The notes under the pieces: model-generated
Databases searched by the model: none
The model's input: the letters and a program-made list of their open reading frames with translations, nothing else
What the model was told of the DNA's origin: nothing
DNA from: Sphagnum compactum
Lineage: Eukaryota > Bryophyta > Sphagnopsida > Sphagnales
Length of the DNA stretch: 64,000 nt
Direction of reading: 5' to 3'
Assembly (NCBI GenBank): GCA_965153455.1
Contig: OZ234494.1
Span: 3,906,001 to 3,970,000, forward strand
In this document: positions 1 to 12,534 of the stretch, piece by piece
How the letters are laid out: each line of letters opens with the position of its first letter
How positions within the stretch are numbered: the stretch's first letter is position 1
Made by a program: the position numbers and the translations under genes

Positions 1-364
1 CTCCTTTTTTGGAATTTATTTGAATTTTCATCGGCAGAAATTATTTACGAATCAATATCGCCCACATTTGGAATCTAAATCTTACCAAATAAATTCCATT
101 AAATCCTGCTCACCAAGATCTTTCCCACAACACCAACGGCACATTCCAATTCCTCTGAAATTTTCAGCTATGATTTAATTTGAATATTCAAGAACTTCTA
201 CTCCGCAAGTCCAAACACCATGAAACCAAGCTGATGCACCCCTCCTCCAAAGAGACCAAGAACACGATCCAAAGCATCCCGGTTCGATGGATCTCATCAG
301 TACAAACAAAACAAAACAAACAAACTACCTTCCTTCATAGATAGATTAGGGTCATTGTAGACAA

Positions 365-505
365 GGGTCCAAGGACCGAAAGCCCAAGGATTAATTTGAA
401 CCAAATTGGACCTTGAATTGGACCCTTCTTCACATAAAAAGGCATTTTTTTTCTATTGTACAATGAGTGTATCTAAAGACTTGGGTCCAATTCAAAGGTC
501 CAATA
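365..505. repeat. inverted-repeat fragment, MITE-like
   Basis: Two arms near 410-427 and 484-502 (GGACCTTGAATTGGACCC and its near reverse complement) flank a loop of about 56 bases. The wording (GGGTCCAAGG, AATTGGACCC) resembles the ends of the 319-bp MITE at 7714-8032, so this is probably a deleted relative. No target-site duplication is evident. Confidence 0.45.
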
Positions 506-729
506 TCAAAAATGTTTGATTGATATGTGAGACGATTAGGTTAACTTTTGGTCTTTTCTCTTTCTTTTTTTTTCTTTTTTTTTTCATGGTTGTTAAAAAA
601 AAACTTTTACTACACACAGTGGATCTTCTTTCCAACTTTTTCATTCATCTTCATATTTCACCACGATTGCTTTCTTCCTTGGCGTTTTTTCATATGGAAT
701 GGGAATTGGTTTAGGGATTTTTTGTAAAT

Positions 730-1110
730 CCAAAACTCTTTCCACTTGTGAAAATTGACACTTCAACTTTTCACTTTCTACCCCATCTTTTGATTCACCT
801 CCATTTCATGCACTTGGAAAGGCTGAAGTTGCACTCATTTTAACAATCACCTTGTACTCCATTCATGTTTTTGAGGGTAGTGATGGAATCTTTTCTAGAG
901 CTTCCGTTGATTGCCTTGAAGAAGTCTTTTGAGCAGTCGTCATTGCCTTTGTCCATCCACTTGATTCAAGCTCGAATCCGAATGCCTTCAACCTTCATGT
1001 CTTCCATTTCTTTAACTTGCTCCCTAAGACCTCTCGTAACTTGTTGCAAGCAAACATCATGCACGTTCTCCTACAGCTTTCCTTCAGCAAATTACAATTC
1101 CATACCTTAG
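730..1110 (-). pseudogene. LINE ORF2 fragment (linker between endonuclease and RT)
   Basis: Minus-strand translation gives a patchy but recognisable piece of plant LINE ORF2 from the region between endonuclease and reverse transcriptase, with motifs such as RIRA-IKWMDKG and CSKDFFKAINGSS. In plant L1-type LINEs this stretch (x-W-x-x-x-G-D-x-x-S-K-x-F-F) precedes the RT fingers. The frame is interrupted by stops, so it is dead. It lies just beyond the C-terminal end of the next LINE and is probably a separate truncated copy. Confidence 0.5.
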
Positions 1111-1149
1111 GGACTCTTCTGCTAGCCTGAACACAAGCCGGATCCTTCT

Positions 1150-4100
1150 TAAGGTAGTTGCAATAAGATGGTAGGAATAGTTTGCAGGCCGTAGGGTGAA
1201 AGGCAACAACTCAACCAAGGCAAGGCATCAAGATTTGGAAGGTCTATTGGACCAACAACCTTCAAAGGTTCAAATATTTGGGCTAGAAGTAATCATTTTC
1301 TTGCTCTTTCCATGGACAATTGGAAATTATAGGCTACTTCCAATTCTATTTATTATCTCAATTTTGTGTTGGAAGGTAGGTTGATTTCCCAAGGTAGTTG
1401 ATCCTGGAAAATTGGCCTCTCCCTTATGATTTTTGAGGATTTTATTGACAATCCTTATCCAAGTCCTACTTCTCAAACTACTGAGTTTATGGTTTTATAA
1501 TGGCCATGAAAGAGGTGAAAAAAGGTTCTTTTTGGCCTTTTCTTCATTGGAAAGATAATACTCTACACCATGTCCTCAAGCCTTGATTTTGTTCCTTGAC
1601 TTCCTTTGTTTTTTCAAATTTAAGGTCTTATAATTGATATTAAGGTTGTATACTTGAATTTTTGTAAGGATGAAATATTATTCTTTGTTGTTTAAACAAG
1701 CAAGCGAGAAACCTTTTGTGATGCAAACCACCAAGTTTGGATGGTAGTTGATCTTGTCATTATAATATGCTACAAACCACTTTTTGTTGACTATTTGTTG
1801 TGTGAAGGTTTAAAGTTCATTTTTCCATTGATTAGGCACCTTTTTAGTTAGCCTCCCCCATACACTAAATTTATTGTTTTTGAATTGGCAAATTCTTTTG
1901 GCCTTAGCCCAAGTTTTAAAGGCCTTGGTATGTGGGTTCCATAGGTCTCCACTTGTTTGTAAACTCATTCAATGGAACTCCTCAACTCTTGGTATGGAAC
2001 CTCGTAATTCATGTCCATAGAAGCTTGTCAACCACTAAAGCTTCACATTACATATAACCTCAACCAACATAGGGGTCAAATTGACTTGACTTATTCATAC
2101 ATTTCCATCCTTATAGTCTTATTCCAAACTCTTGAACCTAGAGAAAAAATATGCCCTTTAGATCTAATGAATGTCAAACATCCACTATTTGTGCTTAAAT
2201 GGACAAGTTTTGTTCATGTGATGCCTAAGCAAAATTTTAAGGTTGGTCATCCCAAGTTCAAGTGCTAACAAAATCCATTTGGTTAGAAATGCATTTAGAA
2301 TTTTTTCTAGGTCTATAAAGCTCAATTCCCCCTTATCACACACCTTATACAACAATCCACTCAACTAACCCTTGTTCTAGTGGTGTGATTTTGCCCACAA
2401 CACAAGTAATTCCCATAGCATTGCCTTGCACTTGCAAAGGACCCTTGTCAATATTGCCCAAATTGTAATAAAGAACCAAAAAATGGAACCAAGTACAAAG
2501 TTAACAATGACATTTTTGCCCACATTGGGAAGTGAGTAGAGTTTAGTACCTCAATTTTTTATTTGTTTTTTAGATGAGGAATAAATTCACATCTGGAACC
2601 TCTAGGTTTGGCCCAAAAGTAATTGTTCCCACTAGCATCAAAAACTCACCTTTAACCGCGTACTTCCTTCTATGGTTTCTTAACCAACTTGGCCTAAAGC
2701 TCAAGGTCCAACGCCAATACAGTAAACTCTCTCTAAACTAATATCCTTGGGTCTGACCGGAAGATATTAGTTTATGGAAGATATTAGTTTACACAAATTA
2801 TATGGGGGGTAACAAAAATCATTCCGGAACCTGCCAGAGCAGCATGGAAGGTCATGGAGGTTAGTAGAAGGTCATGGATCATTGGGGAAGGTAACGGAAC
2901 CTTGTGGAGCTTGGTGGAGGATCAAAGAAGCACGTAGAAGATCATATGACATGAGTGGTAGAAATCTTTCGAAGGTGTTTCCTCTTATTTCATCGCTTTT
3001 TTGGTGCCATATGTATGATGTATTAGTTTATAAAATGCTATGGGACCGGAAAAAAATATTGAATATTAGTTTATGGAGAATTATTAGATTAAGTATGAGG
3101 CCCGCCACGGGCCTGTGCCCACATATTAGTTTAGAGAGAATATTAGTTTACACAGTATTAGTTTAGAGAGAGTTTATTGTAAGCTAGTTTATTTCCCAAG
3201 CAAGTTCAAGACTTCATAATAACACGAACTAATTAAGGAAAGTCAGTACGTTGTCTACATTGCCTTCGTCTCCCATAATGAATATTAATGAGGTATCATT
3301 TACAAAATGGGAGAATTCTTTTTTTCTTTATTTTCGTGTCATGGTAATAATTTTGTCAACGTCAACTTGTTTAATCATGATATTCAAAATTTCTCTTACA
3401 ATCAAAAAGAGGTAGGGGGTGAGTAGGCGACCTTGTGTGACCCTTCATTTATTGTAAACGGTGATCTCATGTTGCCATTGAGATAAGTGAAAAACTTGAC
3501 ATCATGGAATAGGATTATGGTCATGCCTATGAACTCAATTGCCATACCCAATTTTTCCATGGCCATGAACAAGAAATCCCAAGACACCTTATCATATGCA
3601 TTGGCAAAATCCAACTTCAAGTAGATTAGGTCTTGCTTGGTTTGTTTTGCCCAATCTTTATTCTTATGGGCTAGCAGTAGATTGTTGAAAATGTAGCTAA
3701 GGGGGAGAAATGCAAATTGATCATTATGAATGAAGTTTATGAGCATAGGTTGTAAGCATAATTGCAAGGCTTTGGCATTACAAGCCATGTTCAATGGGGT
3801 TCTAATTTGTCCTCAACTTTGAATATCAATGTTATAAACCTTTATGTGACTCCCTTCAAAAACCTCCCATTCTTGATGGAATTTGTGATCATGATGAAAT
3901 AATCGTCGACTATGAGTTTTTAGAATCCAACAAAAAATTCAACCATAATTCCATTAGGCCTAGGGTCCTCGTCTTTGGCCATGGCCTTGGCAGCTTTGTG
4001 GAGTTTTTCCAAAGAAGATATTGAGGCTACCAAACTAATATTCATGTCCTTAGTGAACTTGGACACAATTGAGGCTCAAACCTTTTCTGTTTGCATTGTG

Positions 4101-4190
4101 AGTTCTATTGAAGTTGGGATTACATTCTACAATGCTTGGTAAAGGTTCAACAATCTTTTCAAGCTCCTCAAGGGTCTGTCATTTTCACAA
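1150..4190 (-). pseudogene. LINE ORF2 remnant: reverse transcriptase and C-terminal domain
   Basis: Reading leftward, 4190-3280 encodes RT pieces: a P-x-P-N-G segment near 3960, QFAFLPLSYI near 3700, the palm motif A as LKLDFANAYDKVSWDFL near 3610-3560, and a degraded catalytic motif C (HFVND instead of YxDD) near 3290. Beyond the inserted element at 2720-3179 the post-RT region continues (GELSFIDLEKILNAFLTKWIL-like near 2310, then a VWNKTIR segment near 2130). Frameshifts and stops are frequent. It belongs to the plant L1-type LINE clade by motif order. The endonuclease that should precede it lies on the opposite strand at 4850-5600. Confidence 0.75.
2720..3179. mobile_element. pogo/Emigrant-like non-autonomous DNA transposon (MITE), 460 bp
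   Basis: The ends form 24-bp terminal inverted repeats with one mismatch. The left starts CAGTAAACTCTCTCTAAACT and the right, reversed, starts CAATAAACTCTCTCTAAACT. A TA dinucleotide flanks each side (2718-2719 and 3180-3181). A CAGTAAA-type TIR with a TA target is the signature of pogo-family elements such as Arabidopsis Emigrant/Lemi1. Many ATTAGTTTA motifs are repeated near both ends. No transposase reading frame is present. It sits inside the LINE ORF2 remnant, so it is younger than that insertion. Confidence 0.85.
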
Positions 4191-4249
4191 AATTTGTGTA
4201 ACAAGGATTAAAAAAAACAGTGAAAAAGAACAAAAAACAAAGAAATGAA

Positions 4250-4490
4250 CAACCTTGGACCCTAGCTTACACTTTGGTTCTCCAAATCATGAGTTCCCTT
4301 TTAAGCTTTTTTTTGGGTCTAGTGGACCAATTATTTTTCCTTCCAAAATGATGCCATGTAAGTTAAATCACAATTTGATTTGTCTTGGTCTTGGACCCTT
4401 GTGTAAAGGCCTTGGGACCAATTTAAAGCCCTTGACCAATGGGAATGTTCAATTTCATTGAACCTTACCCCTTGGACCCTAAGCTCACTA
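4250..4490 (-). mobile_element. partial copy of the 319-bp Tourist-like MITE
   Basis: This stretch matches the reverse complement of 7714-7945, with shared blocks such as TTGGTTCTCCAAA, AATGATGCCATGTA and AAGGCCTTGGGACCA. The terminal part beyond ACCTTGGACCCTAGC is missing, so the copy is truncated at one end. It lies between the RT part and the inverted endonuclease part of the first LINE. Confidence 0.7.
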
Positions 4491-4849
4491 ATTGGCATTC
4501 ATCTAAGTGAAAAATTTAAAACTTATTTGTAAATATTCATGCAAAAGACAAATTCATTTTACATTTGGTGTGTAACTTTTTTATCTCTTCATAGCCCAAA
4601 GAAGAAGTAATAAGAAAACACAGGAAAAAAAATGGCCATGAAGGAAAAACAATGAATTCATGAAAAACTTAATCAAATTAGAAAACAAGAAAAATATCTA
4701 ATTTTTTTTGCAAATGTGATGCACCCATGTAAGTGAAAAGAATAGAACTTCTTTGGACCTTCACAACAACTTTGCAAACTAAACCAAAAAAAATTTGATC
4801 TCTAGTGTTTTGTACATGTGACCAACTCATGCGAATGAAAAGAATAAAA

Positions 4850-5600
4850 CCCAAAATTAGATTTTTGAAAAGGATATACAACATAAGAGGACTGAACATG
4901 GAAAAAGAAGCACATAAGCTTTGCAATTTTTTTCGAAGAATGGTTTTTCAACTAGGTTTCATTTGCTTTCAGGAGCACAAGCTCATGTGATGATAAGGCA
5001 ACAAACATAAGGAAACAACTATGGCTATGGGCTAGGATATGGATAACAAAAGTTGCGAATGGATACACATTTGAATTCTAAGAAAGTAAAATTGGTAAAG
5101 GTGGAATTTGTACTTTAATGAACCCCAAATGGGATACTTTCATAGCAAAATATAAGATTATAAGGGGCAACATGGTTCAAATGCTCCAGATGTGAAGGTT
5201 ACCATGTGGTGATTGGAGCATTATTAATGTGTGTGCTCTTAATAAATCCATTAGAAAGAAACAACTTGCGGGAGATGGTGAAAATAAACATCCCTATTAA
5301 TTGTATTTGGGTGCTTTGTGATGACTTAAACGTCGTGGAAAAGGCTGCAAACAAGTCATCATGTTGTGGGAGGTTAATTTCAAAAATTATTGTGGGAAGT
5401 TGTTTAAATTAACTTCGGATGTGGAAAAACCCTCAAGATTTGAGGGAAATGTAATCTATTATTGAGACAACCAATGGATTGGAGGTCATTAAATAATGGC
5501 CAAACTTGGTAATATTTACATGTCTAATGGACTCCTCCAAAACTAAACATGTAAGCTTTCATTGAATATATAGTAAGGATATATGGGGTCAGGTTTGACT
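4850..5600 (+). pseudogene. LINE ORF2 N-terminus: APE-type endonuclease remnant
   Basis: Plus-strand frames give the start of a plant LINE endonuclease: NIRGLN near 4882, then CFQEHKLM near 4970 (the catalytic E of the QEHK motif), and DDLNVVEKAANKSS near 5320 (normally GDLN). Weak matches to the MARLDN and YMSNGLLQN region lie near 5500-5530. Stops and frameshifts break it throughout. The match to the endonuclease at 38807-39394 supports the call. It is in opposite orientation to the RT remnant at 3280-4190. Confidence 0.7.
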
Positions 5601-5619
5601 GTAACAAAAAAAAAGGTTG

Positions 5620-6300
5620 TTTTCACCTCTCAATTTCCCATAGCATACAATGAACAAACATGTAGATCATGCATCAAACCTTCAAACTAATCATATCTTC
5701 CATTCAATTCAAGAAATTTTTATTGGAAATTTGCTTACACATTGTTTTTTTCTTACAAATTACAAGGACCAAAGACTACTCGTCATTTTATGTATACTAC
5801 TTGCACTGAATTTCTAATCATGATGGAAGAATGGAAATGGTGGATCACATCTTTCCAAACTACTCTATGTTGGTTACCACGGTCTCACTTAACATCAATC
5901 ACAATTACACCTTGTTTCTCCCATATATTCATTCAAGTGCTTTTGATAGGAACCAATTGAATAGAGACATCCCAAATAGATTAACCTCAACATTCCCTTG
6001 CTTGAAAAATGCCAAAATAGTATCCCCATAGTTCCTAATGAATTGAGTCTCACTTCCTTGAATGCAATTTTTTAAGAGTTCCTTTCATAACCTAGAATTG
6101 ATGTTTTATTCAAACCAACCTAAATTGCCCCCTATGGATTGTCATCACTTCCACCATTTCCATTCATGATTCTTAAACAAATTGTTATCTAATTATAGTA
6201 TGTAGCAAAACAAATCTTGGAGATAGAAATTACATATCTAGTGCTTAAAGGCATTCTTCCCAACTAGCCACACAAAGCTCCTACTTAAATTACTAGCAAC
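5620..6300. other. no gene seen
   Basis: AT-rich sequence with short overlapping open frames that match nothing I recognise. It may be decayed LINE-derived DNA, since LINE remnants lie on both sides, but no conserved motif supports that. Confidence 0.4.
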
Positions 6301-6369
6301 TGTTCTCAAACACAAACCCAAAGCTCAAAACAAAAAAAAACGTGTTTAGCTTTCCAAAAGCTCATTTTC

Positions 6370-7200
6370 TTACGTTCTTTGTCGACAAACCCTCCTCAAA
6401 ATCAGCCATCAAAGCATTTCCACCAAGCTTGCCATCATTAAGCACCATTCAAAGAACATAAAACAAAATCCCAACTCTTCCGTTGTCTTGACATCAATCA
6501 CACAAATGCACACCATAGATCTTCCAAAACCATTAACCTGCAACAAACAACTCCACACACTCATATCCACATAAGAAGAATAATACTTATCAACTAACGA
6601 CTTTCTTGTTGTCATCTACATTCAGTAGAGTGAAACACTTTCCATTAGGTCTTCATCCACCATACGCTTACATCTTTTCTAGACTATGTCCATTATGGGG
6701 GACTAAACTAAAGCCTATCCACCATCCTTTTCCAAGCATTCATAATCTAACCCCAAATTTTAGACCCAAGAGAACACACATGACTATTGACCAACACCCA
6801 ATTTAAGTCAAGGGTTCATTTCTTGTGTCTAGAAGGCTTGCATTTCCCTAATTTGAATTAGAAGTTTTGAGGTTTGACTCATAGAGCTCCAAAGCAAACA
6901 ACACCCATTTGCACAATAAAGCCATGGACTTTTCCTAATTCACTTCAATCCCACTTATGAATATAAAGTTCTCCAACAGTTGGACCACTTTTTGGAGGTT
7001 ACTTTCATTTCCTTTGGATGAGATGTTAGTGTCATCCACATATTAAGATATGGTATATTGTTGTAAACCTCCCAAAAGTGAAATTCATTTATAGCCCTCA
7101 ATGTCTCTACTTCTTTCACCATAAAGTTAAACACTTCCCCCATTAGGAGAAAAAGATTCAATGGCCATAGATAGGATGGCACCTCCATAGTGTTGTTGCT
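6370..7200 (-). pseudogene. LINE ORF2 fragment (late RT to C-terminal domain)
   Basis: The minus strand starts with a late RT segment (YLWPLNLFLLMGEVFNFMVKE, comparable to LAPYLFxLxxEVLNFMxKE at 38000). Further on, VNSHVCSLGSKIWG near 6790-6750 parallels VKRHVSSSSSKVWG of the LINE at 37200. Several stops and shifts are present. It is a 5'-truncated relic, a third LINE copy in the first 10 kb. Confidence 0.6.
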
Positions 7201-7713
7201 TCTCAAGGAAGCAAAGCTTGGAAGAGGAAGGCGCTTCTCAAGGAAGACAATTGCACACTACGTAGTTCTCCCAATGAACTTTGTGGCACACTACAACAAC
7301 CATGAGCAACCAAGAAATTGGTTATGCTTTGGAACAAGGTTAAGAAGAACCCACTACCACCTAATGGAGTGACAATTCACCTTATTGGGCCTCATGCATT
7401 CTTGGTGGGAAGGGGCCCTATTGGGCTTGTTCCATAGTACAAAGTTTCTTAATTAAGCAGTCATCTCATGTTAGGCCCAAGCTACCTCACTCATCTTCAT
7501 TCCTTGTTGGATATGTTTCACTTAATTCCCATACATAACAAACAAGATGGTGGTCATGTGGGATGAAAACGAGTAAGATGAAAACACATCCATTCTTGGG
7601 AGACAATTAAAGACAAGTTTAATTTGGAAAAAAGGGAGAAGTGCATCTAGATGCACATGGTTGACCACATTTCAATAGTATGGGTGGCAAAGTTGTCTCT
7701 ACCCATATAATAA

Positions 7714-8032
7714 GGGCAACTTTAGATGAGGGTCCAAGGTCCAGGGAATTCTAGCAATCTTATTGGTCGAAAGCTCTAAACTGGTCCCAAGGCCTTTAGA
7801 CGAGGGTCAAAGACCAAAAAGTGGCAAATTGAGGCTAAACTACATGGCACTCGTTTTGGAGGGAAAATTAATTGCTTTGGACCAAAAAAAAGTGCTAAAA
7901 GCTCCTTGTTTGGAGAACCAAGAATCAGGCTAGGGACCAAGGTATAGTCAAACTCAAGGATTCAATTTGCTTCAAATCAGTCCAAATTGGTTCCTAGGAA
8001 ATTGGACCCAAGACCCTCGTCTAAAGTGGGCC
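7714..8032. mobile_element. Tourist-like (PIF/Harbinger-type) MITE, 319 bp
   Basis: The left end begins GGGCAACTTTAGATGAGGGT and the reversed right end begins GGCCCACTTTAGACGAGGGT. The outer 13 bases differ at two positions. A TAA triplet flanks both sides (7711-7713 and 8033-8035). A three-base TAA target and a GGGC/GGCC-start TIR fit PIF/Harbinger-derived Tourist MITEs. No coding capacity. A truncated relative lies at 4250-4490. Confidence 0.8.
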
Positions 8033-8144
8033 TAAGAGTCCGGCACTGAAAAATAGCTAGGCATTTATGACAAGTTGGAAGATGATCCTGTGGCAGAGCC
8101 TCCGCAAGACTGTTGCAACATTTGGTACATGGAGAGAGTTTTCA

Positions 8145-8520
8145 AGCATTTTAAATGTAGGGTAAAGCCCTAGGGTGGGGGCATTCTCAAAATAAGGGGC
8201 CTAGGACGAGGAGATAGCTGAGTCCAGCCCCACATTTTGGGAGTCCAGCCCCCACCCATGGGCCTTACATATCGTAAAGTACGAGGCAAAAAATTTCATG
8301 TACCAAACCTATGTAGATCATGAGGCGTATGAATGGGAGGGTTCTTATGCCTGCTCCTCCATAGTGGGAGGGTTCTTCCAACCTATAAGTAGGCATAATT
8401 TCCTTCTCACCCTTGAGGAGTAGGCATAATATCCCTCTCAATTTCTAGGTAGGAAATTTATGGATGTAAGGTGCCCTCCACACGCACTACAAATTTTCTC
8501 CGAGTGCTTTGAGATGTGCA
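8145..8520 (+). repeat. dispersed repeat family X, copy 1 (LTR- or TRIM-like)
   Basis: Begins TGTAGGGTAAAGCCCTAGGG and carries blocks also found at 19985-20390: CATCGTAAAG-like, GTAGATCATGAGG, several GGGAGGGTTC and TAGGCATAA units, and a tail of ATAAGGTGCCCTCCA type. It interrupts or abuts the LINE fragment that continues at 8520. The TG start suggests an LTR, but I could not establish a matching CA end or a target duplication. Confidence 0.55.
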
Positions 8521-9470
8521 AGAGTTTGTACTAGCCAGGGTCCAAATGGGGTGGTTTTCAAATTGTTCCATGGACCTGTAGAGGGTCTTCGTTTTGACCT
8601 AGGGCTTTGGAGGTGGAGCAAACAATATGAAATAATGAGTTACAAAGCAAGCAAAATTAGGTTGGGGGTTGCTAAAACTAAGGAAAACTCGTATGTACAT
8701 GAGAAATGAACTCAAGTCCTTCCATTGGACTTCTGGCTGAAGTGGATAGAAGTGTGGATAAAATGTAGGGAAAGAAAAAATGCAGATTTCATATGGTCAT
8801 TGTGGCATCAAGCCTTGTTATTAATGCATGGACAACAAGGGATGTGGGCCTTGCCATTTACATCAAAAAGTATCTTAAGGCAAAAGAAGAATTATGAAAA
8901 CTCAAATATTTCACCATGCAAAAATATAATCTTCAAAAAATCCTCTTAAAGAAACCAAAATCCTTCAAGATATTATAACTCTATAAATAATCTCAAGTTT
9001 CAACACAAGCCAAAATATCATCTTTCAAAAATTCTCATAAAAAAATAGACCTATTATTACCTAGGGGCCAAAATCCATTAAGCTACTATACTCTATAATG
9101 AACCTAAACACAATATCCTTGCCTTGGTAGGCAAAGCCAACAAAGGGGAAGGAAAACATCCAGCAGAACTGCCCCTCCTGGGAAATTGAGGCCCCAAAAA
9201 CCATTTTGCACATATTTTGGCTGTGTCCAAGGACTAAGAAAACATGGGAAATTGCTTTAATTTTCCTATATGGTTTCAAACCAACCTTATGCATTGGTTG
9301 GTATGGAAGGTTCTTAAACTTGAACAATGTCTCTTCAATAAAAAATTACCCAATAGCTTGGGGGTTTTGGGGGAAAAATATTTATGTGACCTGGAGGAAT
9401 GATAATGGAATAATGAGATGATAGGGGAGTGAGTGTAGCCACTTTCTGGCTCTTCAGTCAAATTACAAGT
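8520..9470 (+). pseudogene. LINE ORF2 C-terminus with zinc-binding reverse-transcriptase-like domain
   Basis: Plus-strand frames read FWLKWIEVWIKCRERKNADF near 8730 and ILHIFWLCPRTKKTWEIA near 9200. The latter is the H-x3-W-x-C-x3-x3-W core of the zf-RVT region found at the C-terminus of plant LINE ORF2. The two parts are separated by about 250 bp of AT-rich sequence (8890-9130) that seems inserted or duplicated. Stops are present, so it is dead. Confidence 0.65.
8920..9110. repeat. degenerate tandem duplication
   Basis: Two similar blocks follow each other: AAAATATAATCTTCAAAAAAT at 8922 resembles AAAATATCATCTTTCAAAAAT at 9012, and CCAAAATCCTTCAAG near 8957 resembles CCAAAATCCATTAAG near 9067. 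It lies in the gap of the LINE C-terminal fragment. Confidence 0.35.
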
Positions 9471-9499
9471 TGAAATTTAGGTGGTTGAGATTTCTTTTA

Positions 9500-12400
9500 A
9501 CAAAAAAAAAGTGACTAAATTAAAAGTGCCTTCTGGCAATATATTGCCAATAAAAAAACACTAGTCTTGACTCCTAGCTTAAAAATCAAGATTTGAACTC
9601 ACAATTAGGGTTTTTTAATTAAAATTTATATTTTGAAATTTGAATAAATTTCATGATATCCAAATTTTGATGATTTTCCCTCAAAAAATAGTAAAAATAG
9701 TTGAGTCTACACCATAATTTTTTTGTCCAAAATTTCTGAATTTTCTTGTTGCAAAAGATGACAAGAAATTTCAAGAAAAGATAGTTTACACCAAAAAAAT
9801 TGGGGTCCAACATATCTCCGAAATGCAAAAAAAATTTGGGGTCACGACCCTTATATAGTTTTTTTTTTAAATTCTGAAAAAAATCATGAAAAAAGCAGGG
9901 GTTTTGTATGGGGTTAACCAGATTTAGAATCTCTGCTCTTTACACTCAGCAAGCAAGAGAAGGATTACCCAAAAAAACAAAATTACTGCCATTGAATGCC
10001 AAATCCTTCTTGTGATATTAGCCAATGATGGAACATCAAAAAATTGAAAAAAAATCACAGGTTCACAATTTGTAATAGGGTAATTTCTTTAATGTACTAT
10101 GAAGTCCAAACAAGATTTCACATGGTTAGTGAATTAGTTTCTCTAAAAACAAATCAATTAAATTTGAGATATTCATATTAGAGTTATGCCTAAAGACACC
10201 GTGTCTTTGGGCCTGTTTTTACCCCCTATCCCCTCTTCCAGTGGTATCCGCAAAGTGAGGAAATCTTATTAAATCTGAGTATGAAATGCTGAAACTCAGT
10301 ATTTAATGCATAAAGTTCGAGAGTAATTGCAGTAGTTGTACAGGTGGGAGCAGTGAAAATATATGTAGCAGCAGTGGAGGCGTTCAGGAAAAAGGAAAGA
10401 CAACATGGAACGCAGTTTGCCACCGGAATTTTGGTGGAAAAACTAGTTTGGGTCCCAGTTATTTTGCTTTGTAAAATTTTCATTCCTTTTCATTCCTAGT
10501 TACACGTTTGATGCCCTACTATGCTGAAACTGGCCAGCGAACAATCAATCAGCCTTGAGGTAGGTTTGCCAGACATCCTGACGCATGTCACAGCAAGTTT
10601 GTTTAAAATTCTCACCAACATATTATGGCAAATTTGAAAAATTGACACAGCTTGTGTTCTCAACCATTATTAATCATGCAAGGTTCACATGGGAGCCACA
10701 TCATATTTTTGGACAAACATTCAAGTTGGTTTTGGAACATTTGCTTAGTTTTATTTTGTACATGAAACAAGATAATGTGATTAAATATGATGCCTTCCTG
10801 TGAAATCAGAGCAAGAGTGTTAAAAATGATGATGACACATTTATTGCATCTTGCATCAATGTTCGATTGTTGACGAGCTCTAGTGGCCCATGTTGAACAC
10901 AAAATTAGCTCAGCCTAACAATTTATTTTGGGCCATTCCCCCCTATCCTTTGGAGGACATCTAAGAGGTGTAATAGTTAGGAAATGATCTCTCTCCCTCT
11001 CAAAAATGAACTCACATTAATGTATCTTATTTTATCCTACCTTGCGTGATCCAAATAGCAACTACCTTCCATATTCATAACCTCGTCCTCTTGGTCATGA
11101 TATAACTAACCATAACCCTAAACCAGTGAATTACAACAAGGAACACACACACACGACATGCAATTGGAACAAGATTTCCTCAAATTAAAGCTTCACACAT
11201 CAAAAAGACAATAAAAACTACATTGGAGTCCATAGTCCCTAACTGTGGATCTTCTACTCCAACCAAACTCTTACTCCTACCTAATACAACTGCCTACAAG
11301 CAACTCTTTCTTCTATCTTTCCTTCTTCACTTTCCACTCATAGCCCTACTAACAAACATTAACCGCTTAAGCTCCTTGAAACCAATCCTCCTCTTCCTAC
11401 TTCCTTTGCTCTTACACAAGAAGGTAGACCTTTTACTTCCTTCTTAGATTAGCCCCCTACTCCTCCTCTTCATCCTTGTTTTTTACTTCCCTTACCAAGC
11501 GTAGCATAAGGTCTATGTACCTTTTCCCACCTTCACCCTTAAATGGAACGTTCACCAAAACTACCCTTGAGTAGCCACCATCACCCACCAATGATACCTC
11601 CACCTCCATTTCCACTGCTATTTGGTTGGGCACACTTGGGCAGCCCACCTCCTCATGATGTAGTAGCCTATTCCCATGATCTTACCTCCTCATGATACAT
11701 CTAATCCCTCTATCAGCCCCACTCCCACATTATTCATCATCACTCCTCATTCCGTCCCACTTCCACATACGCTACTCATCACTCAGAAAAGTGAGGATGG
11801 TCAACAAGCTACAGGATAAAGAACGGTTGTTGTCCTAATTACCTAAATCTATATTATAACACCTTCTTAGAAGCCTCTTCCGCCATATCCATACCTTTTT
11901 ATCCGGTAGACTTATCTGACCCAGGCTAGGACAAGATAACCATGTCTTAACCTAATTCAACAATCCTACTCCCTCATGTTATCTTAACTAGGGCACCCAT
12001 CCCTTGGTAGTCCATCCTAGATAAGATCATCTTATTATCCTATCCCATGAACTTAAGGTTAACCCCAAAACTTTATTAGTTGGTTTACCTATGCTTAAAT
12101 AGAATTTAGTTAGGCTAATTGGGGCCCAACAACCCACTATTGTGGAATGATACGTTTTGGTGACCAACTTCCACAATTCTAAGGTAACATTAAATTTATT
12201 AATGGGACCTTCATCAAAATCCATAAGTATTGCATGAACAACATGGTTGTGATGGACCACCATGGGTTTGTTCATATATTTGGACCTTGGGTACCTAAAG
12301 ACATACCATGATGTTAATATCCTTTGCCAATCGGACATTTAAAAGTCATGACATCAATATTTTATCTAGACATGTAAATATTTCAAATATTTCTGCGGAA

Positions 12401-12530
12401 CCTTGGTTACATGGGTGAAGAGATGTTCGTGATGCATCACATTGGGAGGTGTGAATTAGTGCCTGGAATTCATATGGATGTTGTTAAGGCATACAAAAAA
12501 ATGCATGTAGGTTTGACATCTCATTCCCTT
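9500..12530. other. no gene seen
   Basis: AT-rich intergenic DNA. Short open frames (for example 10226-10483 minus, 11223-11447 plus, 12027-12338 minus) have low-complexity or unremarkable translations with no recognisable motif. A short (AC)n run lies near 11147. Nothing else is supportable. Confidence 0.5.
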
Positions 12531-12534
12531 GAAT

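Noticed and set aside
12027-12338. 103-aa minus-strand open frame
   Set aside because: No recognisable motif, no splice or promoter context, and it sits in a repeat-rich stretch; its length is not exceptional for random frames here.
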